From NCBI GenBank assembly GCA_021159525.1, contig JAGHEC010000015.1:1-21118 (forward strand): DNA of 21,118 nt. The letters run 5' to 3'. Positions 7,623 through 16,900 of this stretch are shown piece after piece. The notes below the pieces were generated by a model. The model worked only from the letters and a program-made list of their open reading frames with translations, made no database searches and was not told the DNA's origin. The stretch comes from Deltaproteobacteria bacterium. GTDB taxonomy: Bacteria > Desulfobacterota > DSM-4660 > Desulfatiglandales > Desulfatiglandaceae. The position numbers were made by a program, and so were the translations under genes. Within the stretch, counting starts at the first letter, position 1. Each line of letters opens with the position of its first letter.

Positions 7623-10538
7623 ATGATGAAAAAGATCTTGGTTTGGATGTCCCTGGTGTTGGGGGTCGTTTTTATTCCAGGCGCCTCCCTGGCTGCCGAC
7701 CTCCCTGTTACGGATATCAAGGCGGCGGGAACGGATGGCCCGGTCTTGATTGGCCCGGCCATGCCCGTTGACATTACGGTGTCACTCAATCCGGGTGATT
7801 ACGCCGGCGCCCTCGCGGAGTGGTGGATCGCGGCGGATACTGATGCCGGCTGGTATTTTTATGACAGCGCCTTCAACTGGGTGACGGCGGTAGTCCCTGT
7901 AGGGAATATCCCCTTGCTTGCGCTACCTGCCAGATCCATTCTGAATATAGACCTGCCGCCCGGGACCTATACCTTTTATTTTGCCCTGGACAGCGTTCTG
8001 GATGGCCTTCCCAAAAATATCGTGGCGTCGGACCAGGTCCGGGTCACCTCCTCGGCAGCGGGTCCCGATGCTGTCTACCTGAGTTCAAGCCCGTCCAGGA
8101 TCCTGGCAGATGGGACCACCTATTCCAATATTGTAGCAGAGGCAAGAGGGGCTGATGGAAAACATGTTCCGGACGGAACCACAGTTTATTTTGCCGCTAC
8201 GGCAGGGACCCTTTCAGCCAGCCAGGCCACTACGGCGGGTGGGTATGCTGCGGTAACGCTCACCAGTAGCGCCCATGCGGTAACTGCCACGGTCTGGTCA
8301 CCGGGAGATGCTGTTACGGGCAGGGCTAATGTTGAGTTTGTTCCCACGGTCAAACAGATCACGCTGACCGCAGAACCTGCAACGACTCTCGCAGGCAGCG
8401 GGACTTCCACAATTACAGCGACCCTCAAGGACGGGTTTGGCAATCCATCGCCGCGGGGAACGAGCGTGACGTTTACGACAACCCTGGGGTCTTTTGATCA
8501 GGCGACCAAGACCGTTGAGAACGGTTCAGGAACGGTCTCGACGCATGTGAGCAGTACCACAGCCGGCATCGCAACGATTAAAGCCGCAGCAGGTGGAGTT
8601 GCATCCCCAGGGGTCACAGTGACGTTTGTTGGTGCGTTCGAGGTTGTGCTCCCGGTGGATGATCCCCAAAACGCGCATACGCGAACTCCTGCCTCCCTGG
8701 CAGTTACCCCGGATAACGCATTTATCAAATTTAACACGGGAAGCCCCTCCACCATTTATCGATATGATTTAGGATCGTTTTTGACAGATGGGTTTCAGCC
8801 CGGGGACGCCATCATGGTCGGGGGCTCGGACAAGAACGATGGGGTCTATTCAGTCAGTAAGGTGACGGGCCAGGTGCTTACTCTGGCGGCCGGGAATCTG
8901 CTCATAGACGAACCGGTCGGGAAACCGGTCACCGTCACCAACGGGGTTCTGGTACGGGTTCATGCCATGAGCCAGTCCAAGGTGGCCTTTTTGTCCAGTG
9001 TTGGGGTGTGGGACGGGGGCACGGCCTCATACGTGGAGAAAAATGTTGCTGCCGGATATGCCTGGTCAATCCTTACCTCAGAAGTTTCTGGCTATGCCAA
9101 TGTCACGGTGTGGGATCCGGCGAATACCGATACCCAGGATGCGGCCAATGTGAAGTTTTCTGCGTCGCCGGACGAGGCCACCTGGCTTACCCTCCAGAGC
9201 AGTGCCTATGTCCTGGCCCCAAGCACTGCGGAAACCGAGTATTCGGTTCAACTGACCGCCACGGTCCGAAATTGCGCCAATGAGGCGGTTTACGGCGCGC
9301 CGGTGGTTTTTGCCATTGAAAACCCCACCGGCGGGGGCGAGCGCGTGTCGCCTTCCCTGGCGTTTACCGATGGCGTGGGCAGGGCCGCGGCCACATTTAC
9401 ATCGGGTTCCCTCGGGACCGGGGCTGAGGGCGTTTCTGTCACCGCGCGGGTCCTGGGAGCAGGTGAGACGGTCAACAATGCAGGCATCACATTTGTGAGG
9501 GGAACTCCGGACAGCATTCGGAGGAGCTCCGGTTCCTTTATTGCAGATGGATTTAAGGACTGCGATAAAATTCTTGTGCGCGGCTCTACCCTGAATGACG
9601 GTTTGCACAAGATTGCCGGTGCGCCCACCCCTCTGATACTTACCCTGACTTCAGACAACCAATTGAATAATGAATCGCCGCCCAGCGTGACCATGACAGC
9701 GGCGACCGATGCCGTCAACATTGTCATCGGCGGCACGGCCGGGTCTGTGGCGATCAGCCCAGGCACCGAAATAGGCGAACTGGATCCTGCTACTTACTCA
9801 TTTCCCATGTCTGTATTTGTAGCGGACGCCAACGGCAACCCGGTTCCCGGCGCCGTGGTCTCCCTCAGCGCCTGGCCCGCCCAGTATTCATCGGGAGTAT
9901 GGTTCTTCGACAAGGACCAGGACCAGGACGAGAACTGTTACAGGCCGTACATCACCAGAACATCCGGCAACGAGGATGCCAATGAAAACCTGATTTTGGA
10001 CCCTGGAGAGGACAAGAACGGGGATGGTGTTTTGACGCCGCACAATTCTGTAAGCGGCGGAGTCCCAACCACGGTGACGGTAGATCACAATGGGGTCGGG
10101 ACATTCGAGCTCGTTTATCCCAAGAGCAGCGCTGTCTGGATCGTGGACCGGATACGGGCCAGTGTTTTTGTCCAAGGCACGGAGACCACATCGTCCCTGA
10201 CCTTCAGACTCTGCGGAGAAGAAGCAGAGGCCAAGGCCGGACTCCTGCCGGATTCTCAGGAGCCGATCGGCCTGGTCACGACGGCCACGAAGGCCATCTC
10301 CTGTACGTTCCCCACCTTCGGAGATGCGGGATCTGACGCATTCAGTCCCAGCAGTCCCTTGGAGGCGGGTTCTTCAAGTATGGGGGTCCCTCCGAATGAT
10401 CATGAGTATACCTACGACCCGACAGGGGGCAATCCGGCAAATGTCGGGGATGAGGTATGGGACTGGATTACGGCCACAGGCATCAGCGGCTCCGAGAGCA
10501 TCAATGCCTATTTTCCGGTGCGGATCATTATTAAATAA
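7623..10538 (+). CDS. Exported modular surface protein: DIKA-DGPV module, Ig-like modules, two NDG units, EF-hand-like loops
   Basis: A 971-residue exported protein and a paralog of the 3003-residue gene downstream. The signal peptide ends near SLA-A (residues 22-25). Residues 26-145 form a module shared with the giant protein (signatures DIKAAGTDGPV, VDITVSLNPGD, EWWIAA, SILNIDLPPGTYTFYF). I do not recognise it as a named family. Big_1-like Ig modules follow (about 149-243 and 244-341). An NDG beta unit (about 378-445) comes next, with DGFxxGDxI and GSDKNDGVY. Two more Ig-like segments follow. A second NDG unit (about 628-695) is absent from the matching place in the paralog. Two EF-hand-like acidic loops (from about 784) close this part: DANENLILDPGE and DKNGDGVLTP. 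The last 100 residues are unrecognised. There is no membrane anchor, autotransporter barrel or RTX repeat. The true start is 7623, set by a strong ribosome-binding site. A surface structural or adhesive role is inferred from architecture. Confidence 0.82.
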   Translation: MMKKILVWMSLVLGVVFIPGASLAADLPVTDIKAAGTDGPVLIGPAMPVDITVSLNPGDYAGALAEWWIAADTDAGWYFYDSAFNWVTAVVPVGNIPLLALPARSILNIDLPPGTYTFYFALDSVLDGLPKNIVASDQVRVTSSAAGPDAVYLSSSPSRILADGTTYSNIVAEARGADGKHVPDGTTVYFAATAGTLSASQATTAGGYAAVTLTSSAHAVTATVWSPGDAVTGRANVEFVPTVKQITLTAEPATTLAGSGTSTITATLKDGFGNPSPRGTSVTFTTTLGSFDQATKTVENGSGTVSTHVSSTTAGIATIKAAAGGVASPGVTVTFVGAFEVVLPVDDPQNAHTRTPASLAVTPDNAFIKFNTGSPSTIYRYDLGSFLTDGFQPGDAIMVGGSDKNDGVYSVSKVTGQVLTLAAGNLLIDEPVGKPVTVTNGVLVRVHAMSQSKVAFLSSVGVWDGGTASYVEKNVAAGYAWSILTSEVSGYANVTVWDPANTDTQDAANVKFSASPDEATWLTLQSSAYVLAPSTAETEYSVQLTATVRNCANEAVYGAPVVFAIENPTGGGERVSPSLAFTDGVGRAAATFTSGSLGTGAEGVSVTARVLGAGETVNNAGITFVRGTPDSIRRSSGSFIADGFKDCDKILVRGSTLNDGLHKIAGAPTPLILTLTSDNQLNNESPPSVTMTAATDAVNIVIGGTAGSVAISPGTEIGELDPATYSFPMSVFVADANGNPVPGAVVSLSAWPAQYSSGVWFFDKDQDQDENCYRPYITRTSGNEDANENLILDPGEDKNGDGVLTPHNSVSGGVPTTVTVDHNGVGTFELVYPKSSAVWIVDRIRASVFVQGTETTSSLTFRLCGEEAEAKAGLLPDSQEPIGLVTTATKAISCTFPTFGDAGSDAFSPSSPLEAGSSSMGVPPNDHEYTYDPTGGNPANVGDEVWDWITATGISGSESINAYFPVRIIIK

Positions 10539-10547
10539 GAAACCATC

Positions 10548-10788
10548 GTAACAGCACAATAAATGGGGGCAGAAGGGTTTTTCTGACGCGACTGCCGGGA
10601 GGGCGCCGTCTCTTTGTGACTTATCAGCGGGGGAAGCCGCAGCTCGACAAATGCGGGAATGCCAAAGGGGTGGGTGTCCCCCGCAGATAAGTCACTCAAG
10701 AGACCGGCCCGGAGGCCCGGAGCACAAGAAAAATTCTTCTGCCCCGGCGCTAAGTTCGCAGTTATCCCCCTAATTATTGAGGTGATAC
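10548..10788 (+). mobile_element. MITE copy A, 241 bp, IS66-like ends (non-autonomous)
   Basis: The ends are GTAACAGCACAAT (10548-10560) and, reversed, GTATCACCTCAAT (10776-10788), matching at 10 of 13 positions. They are flanked by an exact 8-bp duplication. The whole element is a long imperfect palindrome. Both arms share, in order, CAATAA-T-GGGGG, GCAGAAG-TTTTTCT, a GC-rich CCGGG block, GTCTCTT, GTGACTTATC and GCGGGGG. There is no transposase, so it would need one in trans. IS66-family elements characteristically have GTAA-starting inverted repeats and 8-bp duplications, so I infer IS66 mobilisation. Copies B (inverted) and C (direct) lie further right. As RNA it would fold into a strong hairpin between two paralogous genes and could attenuate transcription or protect the upstream mRNA. 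Confidence 0.82.
10608..10704. repeat. Central palindrome of MITE copy A
   Basis: GTCTCTT (10608-10614), GTGACTTATC (10616-10625) and GCGGGGG (10627-10633) pair in order with AAGAGAC (10698-10704), GATAAGTCAC (10686-10695) and CCCCCGC (10678-10684). This gives about 24 paired bases around a loop of some 44 bases. Copy B lacks most of this core. Copy C has the left arm and loop to 21071, then departs from it. Confidence 0.8.
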
Positions 10789-10828
10789 AAACCATCAGCC
10801 TTGGGAATACTCGATTCACCTCATGTGA

Positions 10829-10846
10829 GTGCGGCTTCAGCCGCAC
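10829..10846. repeat. Perfect hairpin in the leader of the giant gene
   Basis: GTGCGGCT, a TC loop, then AGCCGCAC: eight perfect base pairs. No T-run follows, so it is not a standard intrinsic terminator. It may be an mRNA stability or regulatory structure 75 bases upstream of the start at 10921. Confidence 0.45.
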
Positions 10847-10920
10847 AACAATTAAGAAGATAGCGTACAGGGCTTCGGCCGTGCCACGGGGCCGGGGGCC
10901 CGAGAATAGGAGGGGCTGTC

Positions 10921-13900
10921 ATGAAAAAGAGAATGTTCATCCTGAGCGCTGCATTCATCCTGGTTCTTTTGGGACTGCCGGCGTTTGCAACTCCGCCCAT
11001 GCCGGACATCAAGGCCAATGGTCTCGACGGCCCGGTGGTTGTGACAGCGGACCGGAATGTCGATATCACGGTGTCCCTGAACCCCGGCGATAAGGCCGGG
11101 CATCTCATGGAATGGTGGATCGCAGCCAGGACCGATTTCGGCTGGTTTTATCTGAACAACACCCTCAACTGGGTTGCCTCTCCAGAGCCGCTCTCCGTGG
11201 GGACGTTTGGCCTTTTTTCCCTGCCTTCCACATCTATCCTGAATATTCCGCTTCCGGTGGGGGCGTATGCCTTTTATTTTGTGCTCGATGATATTCCCAA
11301 CTCCGTTGCCGACAGCCTGGCCTATTATGATGTGGTTAATGTGGAGTCCGGAATTCAGCCGGTGGACTCTATCGCCCTTGCGGGCGATCCCTTGATCCTG
11401 CCGGCGGACGGGGCCAGCGCTTCCACCATTGTCGCTCAAATGATGGATAAGCACGGGAATCCTGTGTCTGTCGGCACCCCCATTACCTTCCGGACGGATC
11501 TGGGAACCTTTCCCAATGGGGAGACGACTTGGACCGACCGGACCTATGACAATACAGGCGAGGTTACCACCTTCCTGTGTGCCGGGACAACGCCCGGCAA
11601 TGCCTGTGTAACAGCCTCTTCCGGCGAGGTGACATCCAACACCGTGACTGTCGCATTCCGCAGCATAGAACCCCATGCCGTCACTCTTGATGCCAATCCT
11701 GTTACGGCGCTGGCCGATGGCGCCGACACGAGCGCCCTGACCGCAACGGTCCTGACGGTGGACAAATATCCCGTGCCCAATGGAACCGCCGTCAAGTTTG
11801 CCATTATCTCGGGGACCGGGACCTTGTCTGCCCCATCTGCTACCACTGTGGACGGCCACGCGCAGGTCAGACTGGCTTCCGGCACAGTGGGCAATGTGGT
11901 GGTTCAGGCTGAAGTGGCCGATTATCCGGCCTTGCCCAAGCCAACGGCAACGGTCGCGTTTGTCAGCCCCGCGCCGGCCTCCATTACGCTTCAGGCCAAT
12001 CCCTCCCAGGTCCCTGCCGATGGTGAGACCACCAGCAACATTACAGCCACAGTCCTCACTGCGGACGACTATCCGGTGCAAAACGGGACCGTGGTGAATT
12101 TTTCCATTGTTTCAGGCACAGGGACCTTGTCTGCGGGTTCAGATGAAACCGTGGACGGCAAGGCAAGCGTAACGCTCAAATCCGGTGCGATCGGGGCGGT
12201 CTCAATCAAGGCCGAGGTTGCCACACAGCCGGGCCTGAATCAGACCATCACGGTGACATTCACAGCCCTGCCGCCTGCATCCGTAAAGCTTACCGCAAGT
12301 CCGGACGAGCTGCCGGGCGACGGGCACAGCCTGAGCACCCTGACGGCCGCGGTCAAGGATGCGGACGGGAACCTGGTCCCTGACGGCACGGTCATTAACT
12401 TCGGCATAACATCCGGGATCGGGGTCCTTTCTGCAGGTTCGGCAACCACGGCAAGCGGGGTCGCGTCGGTAACGCTTTCGTCCGGAACCGTGGGGACGGT
12501 AACGGTCAAGGCCACGGCGGCCCAGGGGGGCGCAGCCGACAGCGTCACGGTCACCTTTACCCGTGCCCCCGGAAGTCTTTCCCTGTCCACCAACCAGACC
12601 ACGGTGCGGAGCGACAACTCGGACCGGGCGACCATCACGGCCACGGTCCTGGATTTCAACCATGTCCCCTTTGAGGGCATCACGGTCATGTTCAGCGTGG
12701 ACAGCGGCCAGATCAGCGCATCCACTAAGGAAACAGACGCCAATGGAGAGGCAAAGGTGACGGTCTCGTCCGGGACGGCCGACAAGTCCAACCGGGTCAT
12801 CACAGTGACCGCTTCTGTAACCGGGCTTTCAGCCAAGGTCATTCCCATTCAGGTCGTGGGGACCACGGTGAGCCTGACCACCGACCGTGAGAACCTTGAG
12901 CTTGACCCGTTTCATCCCGATAAGGCCAATGCGGCCTTAACCGTGCTCGTAAAGGATGCGGGGGGTATTCCCATATTCGATGTGCCGGTGACCCTGAGCG
13001 TGGATCCCGCTTCCACGGGGTCGGCTACACTCACGCCGTCCAGCGGTCAAACCGATGTGGCAGGCAAACTGCAAGTGGCAGTGACAGGGACCGGAGAAGG
13101 CGAGGTCTTTGTGGAGGCCCGGGCCCTTGGGGCTTCGGACTCCCAGACCTACAACATCGGCGCCGTGGGAGAGGTGTTCAGCATCATATTTCCTGAAACC
13201 GATCCCGCACGGATGTACACCCTCGGAAGGGCCATTGCCGGGCCTACCAGCAACATCTCCTTCAATGCCGCGGCCCTCGCCATTGTCAGGACTGATGGCG
13301 AATCCTTCGTGAGCGAGGGATTCAAGGCCGGGGCCCAGATCATGGTGAACGGGTCAGCGTCAAACGACGGTCTGTATGTTGTGGATGCCGTTGCCGCGGA
13401 TACCCTGACCCTGGCAGCGGGCAGCTCCCTGACCGACGAAGGTGAGGGGGCCGAGGTGACCATTACCGAGATCCAGGTGTCCCAGACCGCCCAGACGGGT
13501 CCGTCGGCAGATATTGCATTTACCACCCGTCCAGATGTCATCAGCCGGTCGGACGGCGGGTCTTTTGTGGCGGACGGGTTCACGGGGGGCAGCAAGATCG
13601 TTGTGACCGGTTCCAACGACAACGACGGCATTTACACGGTTGCCACAGCAGATGTGGCCGGCCTGAAGCTGTTGGGAAGCGGTCTCCTTGTGAGCGAAGG
13701 GGCCGGCGCGAATGTGACCATTACCCAGATAAGGATTCTCCCGGCCACACGGGATGTCTCCATCACCGGCCCGAACGCTCAGATTTCCTTTGATGCGGCG
13801 ACCCGCACCATTACCCGGGCCGACGGCGGGTCATTTTTGGCGGATGGCTTTCTGGACGGGGACAGGATCTCTGTCGGCGGGTCAGACGTCAACGACGGAC

Positions 13901-16900
13901 AGTATGTCGTCGAGACCGTGGCGGCGGCCAGCCTGACCCTGAGCGATGATGATACGCTTCAAGACGAGGACGCGGGCGCCCGGGTTATTGTGACCAACGG
14001 GCTGATCGTCATTGCCCTGGCCCCTGACCAGAACAAGGTGGTCTTTGCAACCACCTACGGGACATGGGACGGGACCGCGTCCATGGCCGTCACCAAAGAC
14101 GTGAATGCAACGACCCAGCAGGCCATGGCCGTTCTCTGCTCCCGGCAGGCCGGAATTGCCACGGTGGAGGCGAGCGACAAGGACAATCCCTCTTTGAGGG
14201 ATGCAGTCCGGGTGGCCATATCCACGGCATCGAGCGAGGCCAGCCAGCTTTCCCTTCAGGCCAGCGCCTACGTGGTGGCCCCGAGCATCGGCGAGGTCTC
14301 CAACACCGTCACGCTCACTGCCACGGTCCGGAATGTGGCGGATCAGGTGGTCTGGGGGGTTCCTGTGGCCTTTTCCATAGAAAATCCCACGGGCGGCGGG
14401 GAAAGCATCTCTCCGGTGATTGCCTACACGGACGACTTCGGCATTGCGCGCTCCACCTTTACCTCCGGAACCCTGAGTTCGGGGGCCGAGGGCGTAAGGG
14501 TGAAAGCCTCGGTTGTGGGGAGACCCGACATCATCCCGGCAGGGGTCTCCATTGTGATCGGCGGGACCGCGGGGTCCATTACGATTGGCCGTGGAACCGG
14601 CATGGTCTCCGTGGACGATGACACGGCATATGAATTGCCCATGTCCGTGCTGGTGGTGGACTCGAACGGAAACGCGGTGTCCGGGGCCTTGGTGTCCCTG
14701 AATGCCTGGCCTCTCAACTACGCCCAGGGGCAGTGGGTTTGGGATCCTCTGTTGGGGCGCTGTGTTCCTGTGCGGGAAGCCACTTATGCCAACGAAGACA
14801 GAAATCGGAATCTCATATTGGACAACTATGATCCGGACCTGTGCGGCACGCCCAACAACGGAGAGGACGCCAATGGCGACTGCCAACTGACGCCCTCCAA
14901 TTCCGCATCGGGCGCGGTTCCAGGGGCTGTGATCACCGACCAGAACGGGGTCGCGACCTTTGACCTGATCTTTCTGAAATCTTCCGCGGAATGGATCCAT
15001 GCCGAGATCACGGCCAGCACCATGGTCCTGGGGACAGAGACCCAGTCCACATCCACGTTCTGGCTGCCCCATTTGATCGATGACGCCAAAGAGTGTTTGC
15101 TCCCGGATTCCCCCTATAATGAAGAAAGGCCGGTCGCGCAGATTTCCGTGAGCGCCACCCCCAATGTTCTCCTGCCGGACGGAATCAGCACAAGCATCAT
15201 CGCGGCCTCGGTCACCGACGAACAAGGGGATCCGGTGGCGGACGGCGAACGGGTGGACTTCGGCATTACCGGGGGCGCGGCCGGCGGGGGCCTGCCGGAC
15301 GCCCGGAACGCCACTTCCTACACAGTGAACGGCATCGCCACAGTGACCTACAGGGCGTCCACCACGGCCGGGACCTGTCAGATCACCGCCTCCACCCGGA
15401 ACGGCGTATCTGGAAGCGTGGAGATTGAGCTGAACCTGGGAAGCATCGCCCTTTCGGCCAATCCTGCCGAGCTGCTTGCCGACGGGACGAGCACCAGCCT
15501 CATTACCGCGATGGTCACGGACGGCAACGGGGACCCTGTTGATGATTATGAGCGGATCGATTTTCAGATCACATCGGGGAGCGGGGGATTGCCCTACGCC
15601 GCAACAACATGGGAGTACACGATTGGCGGCGTTGCCTCGATCACCTATCAGGCGGGGGAGACGGCCGGAGATGTGACCATCAAGGCCACGGCCCCCAGCG
15701 GCGCCTCGAGCACCGTTACGGTCACATTGATTACCGGTGGCATTGCCCTGACCGCAGTCCCGGACAACATTATCTGCAACGGGACAAGCGAGAGCACCAT
15801 CAGCGCGAATGTCACCGGAGTGGGCGGGGACCCGGTTCCTGACGGCACCCGCGTCAATTTCAGCATCGCTTCCGGCGGCGGCGGTCTTCCATACCTGACC
15901 ACAACCTCATCCTATACAACAGGCGGTGTGGCGACTGCCACGTATCGCTCATCAGAAAGCCCGGGCAATGTGGTGATTGGGGCATCGACCACGAGCGGGT
16001 CCTCAGGCAATACAACGGTCACCCTGTCGCCGGTGACCATCGACCTGGCCGCGGTCCCGAATTCCCTCCCTGCGGACGGGAACAGCGAATCCACCATCAA
16101 TGCCACAGTGACCGACGCCAATGGCGATCTGGTGCCGGATGGCGAGCGCATCAGTTTTGTCATATCCCAGGGAAGCGGAGGGCTGCCCTACTCCACATCC
16201 ACGGTGGTGTATACGGTGGGCGGATCCGCCACGGCCACGTATCGCGCCTCCCAGACCCCAGGGACCGTGAAAATCACGGCCTCCGGCGCCGGAAACGGCA
16301 ACGATACGGTGGATGTTGAGCTTGTGGGAGGCGGCGTTGGCTCCATCTCAGTCACAAGCGGTTCTGCGGCAATTGTGGCGGACGGGGTGTCCCAGGCCTC
16401 TATTTCTGCACGGGTTAAAGATACGAATGGGACGAACGTTCCGGACGGTACGGCGGTTACTTTTTCCACAACTGCAGGCACGTTGTCTGCCGTCAGCGCC
16501 ACCACGACCAATGGGGTGGCGACGGTTTCATTGACCAGCGGCGCCAATGTGGGTACGGCAACCGTGACCGCCGCGTGCGGAGGGATTTCGGCTACGGTCG
16601 GCGTGGAGTTCATTGCCGGGGCTCCAGCCCAGGTTACCGTAACCGCCGATCCTGGCAACCTTACCGCGGACGGCGTGAGCACCAGCACCATCCGGGTGGT
16701 CGTGCTCGACGCCAATGACAATCCTGTGGCGGACGACACCAAACTGACGTTCAGCGCGGAGTTCGGAACGCTCAGCAACTTGACCGCTCTGACCGCGGAC
16801 GGGGTGGCTTCTGTTACCTACACAGCTCCAACCGCGGCGCCAGCAGACAATCGGGATACTATTACGGCGAGGACGGTGAATAACGTTCAGGGAGCGGCTT

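Larger units (their letters stand above)
10540..10796. repeat. 8-bp target-site duplication flanking MITE copy A
   Basis: AAACCATC is present perfectly at 10540-10547 and 10789-10796, directly abutting the two ends of the element. The left copy begins two bases after the stop codon of the upstream gene. An 8-bp duplication is typical of the IS66 family (also some IS256- and ISL3-type elements). Confidence 0.85.
10539..10920. other. 382-bp gap holding MITE copy A and the leader of the giant gene
   Basis: The left part is the palindromic element with its target duplication (10540-10796). The remaining 124 bases hold a perfect hairpin (10829-10846), a second GC-rich imperfect hairpin around 10868-10900 and the AGGAGG ribosome-binding site of the giant gene near 10908. 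Without the element the gap would be about 133 bases, close to the 139 bases between the two preceding genes. I see no convincing promoter. An open frame at 10659-11093 here has no support as a gene. Confidence 0.6.

Noticed and set aside
6656..7789. Minus-strand open frame of 377 codons
   Set aside because: Spans two real plus-strand genes and the gap between them; composition is Gly/Arg/His-rich shadow with no motif.
10659..11093. Plus-strand open frame of 144 codons from inside MITE copy A
   Set aside because: Runs out of the element into the signal-peptide region of the giant gene in another frame; no ribosome-binding site or protein features.
13882..15225. Minus-strand open frame of 447 codons inside the giant gene
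   Set aside because: Antisense shadow; the plus strand is a clear paralogous coding block with aligned motifs.
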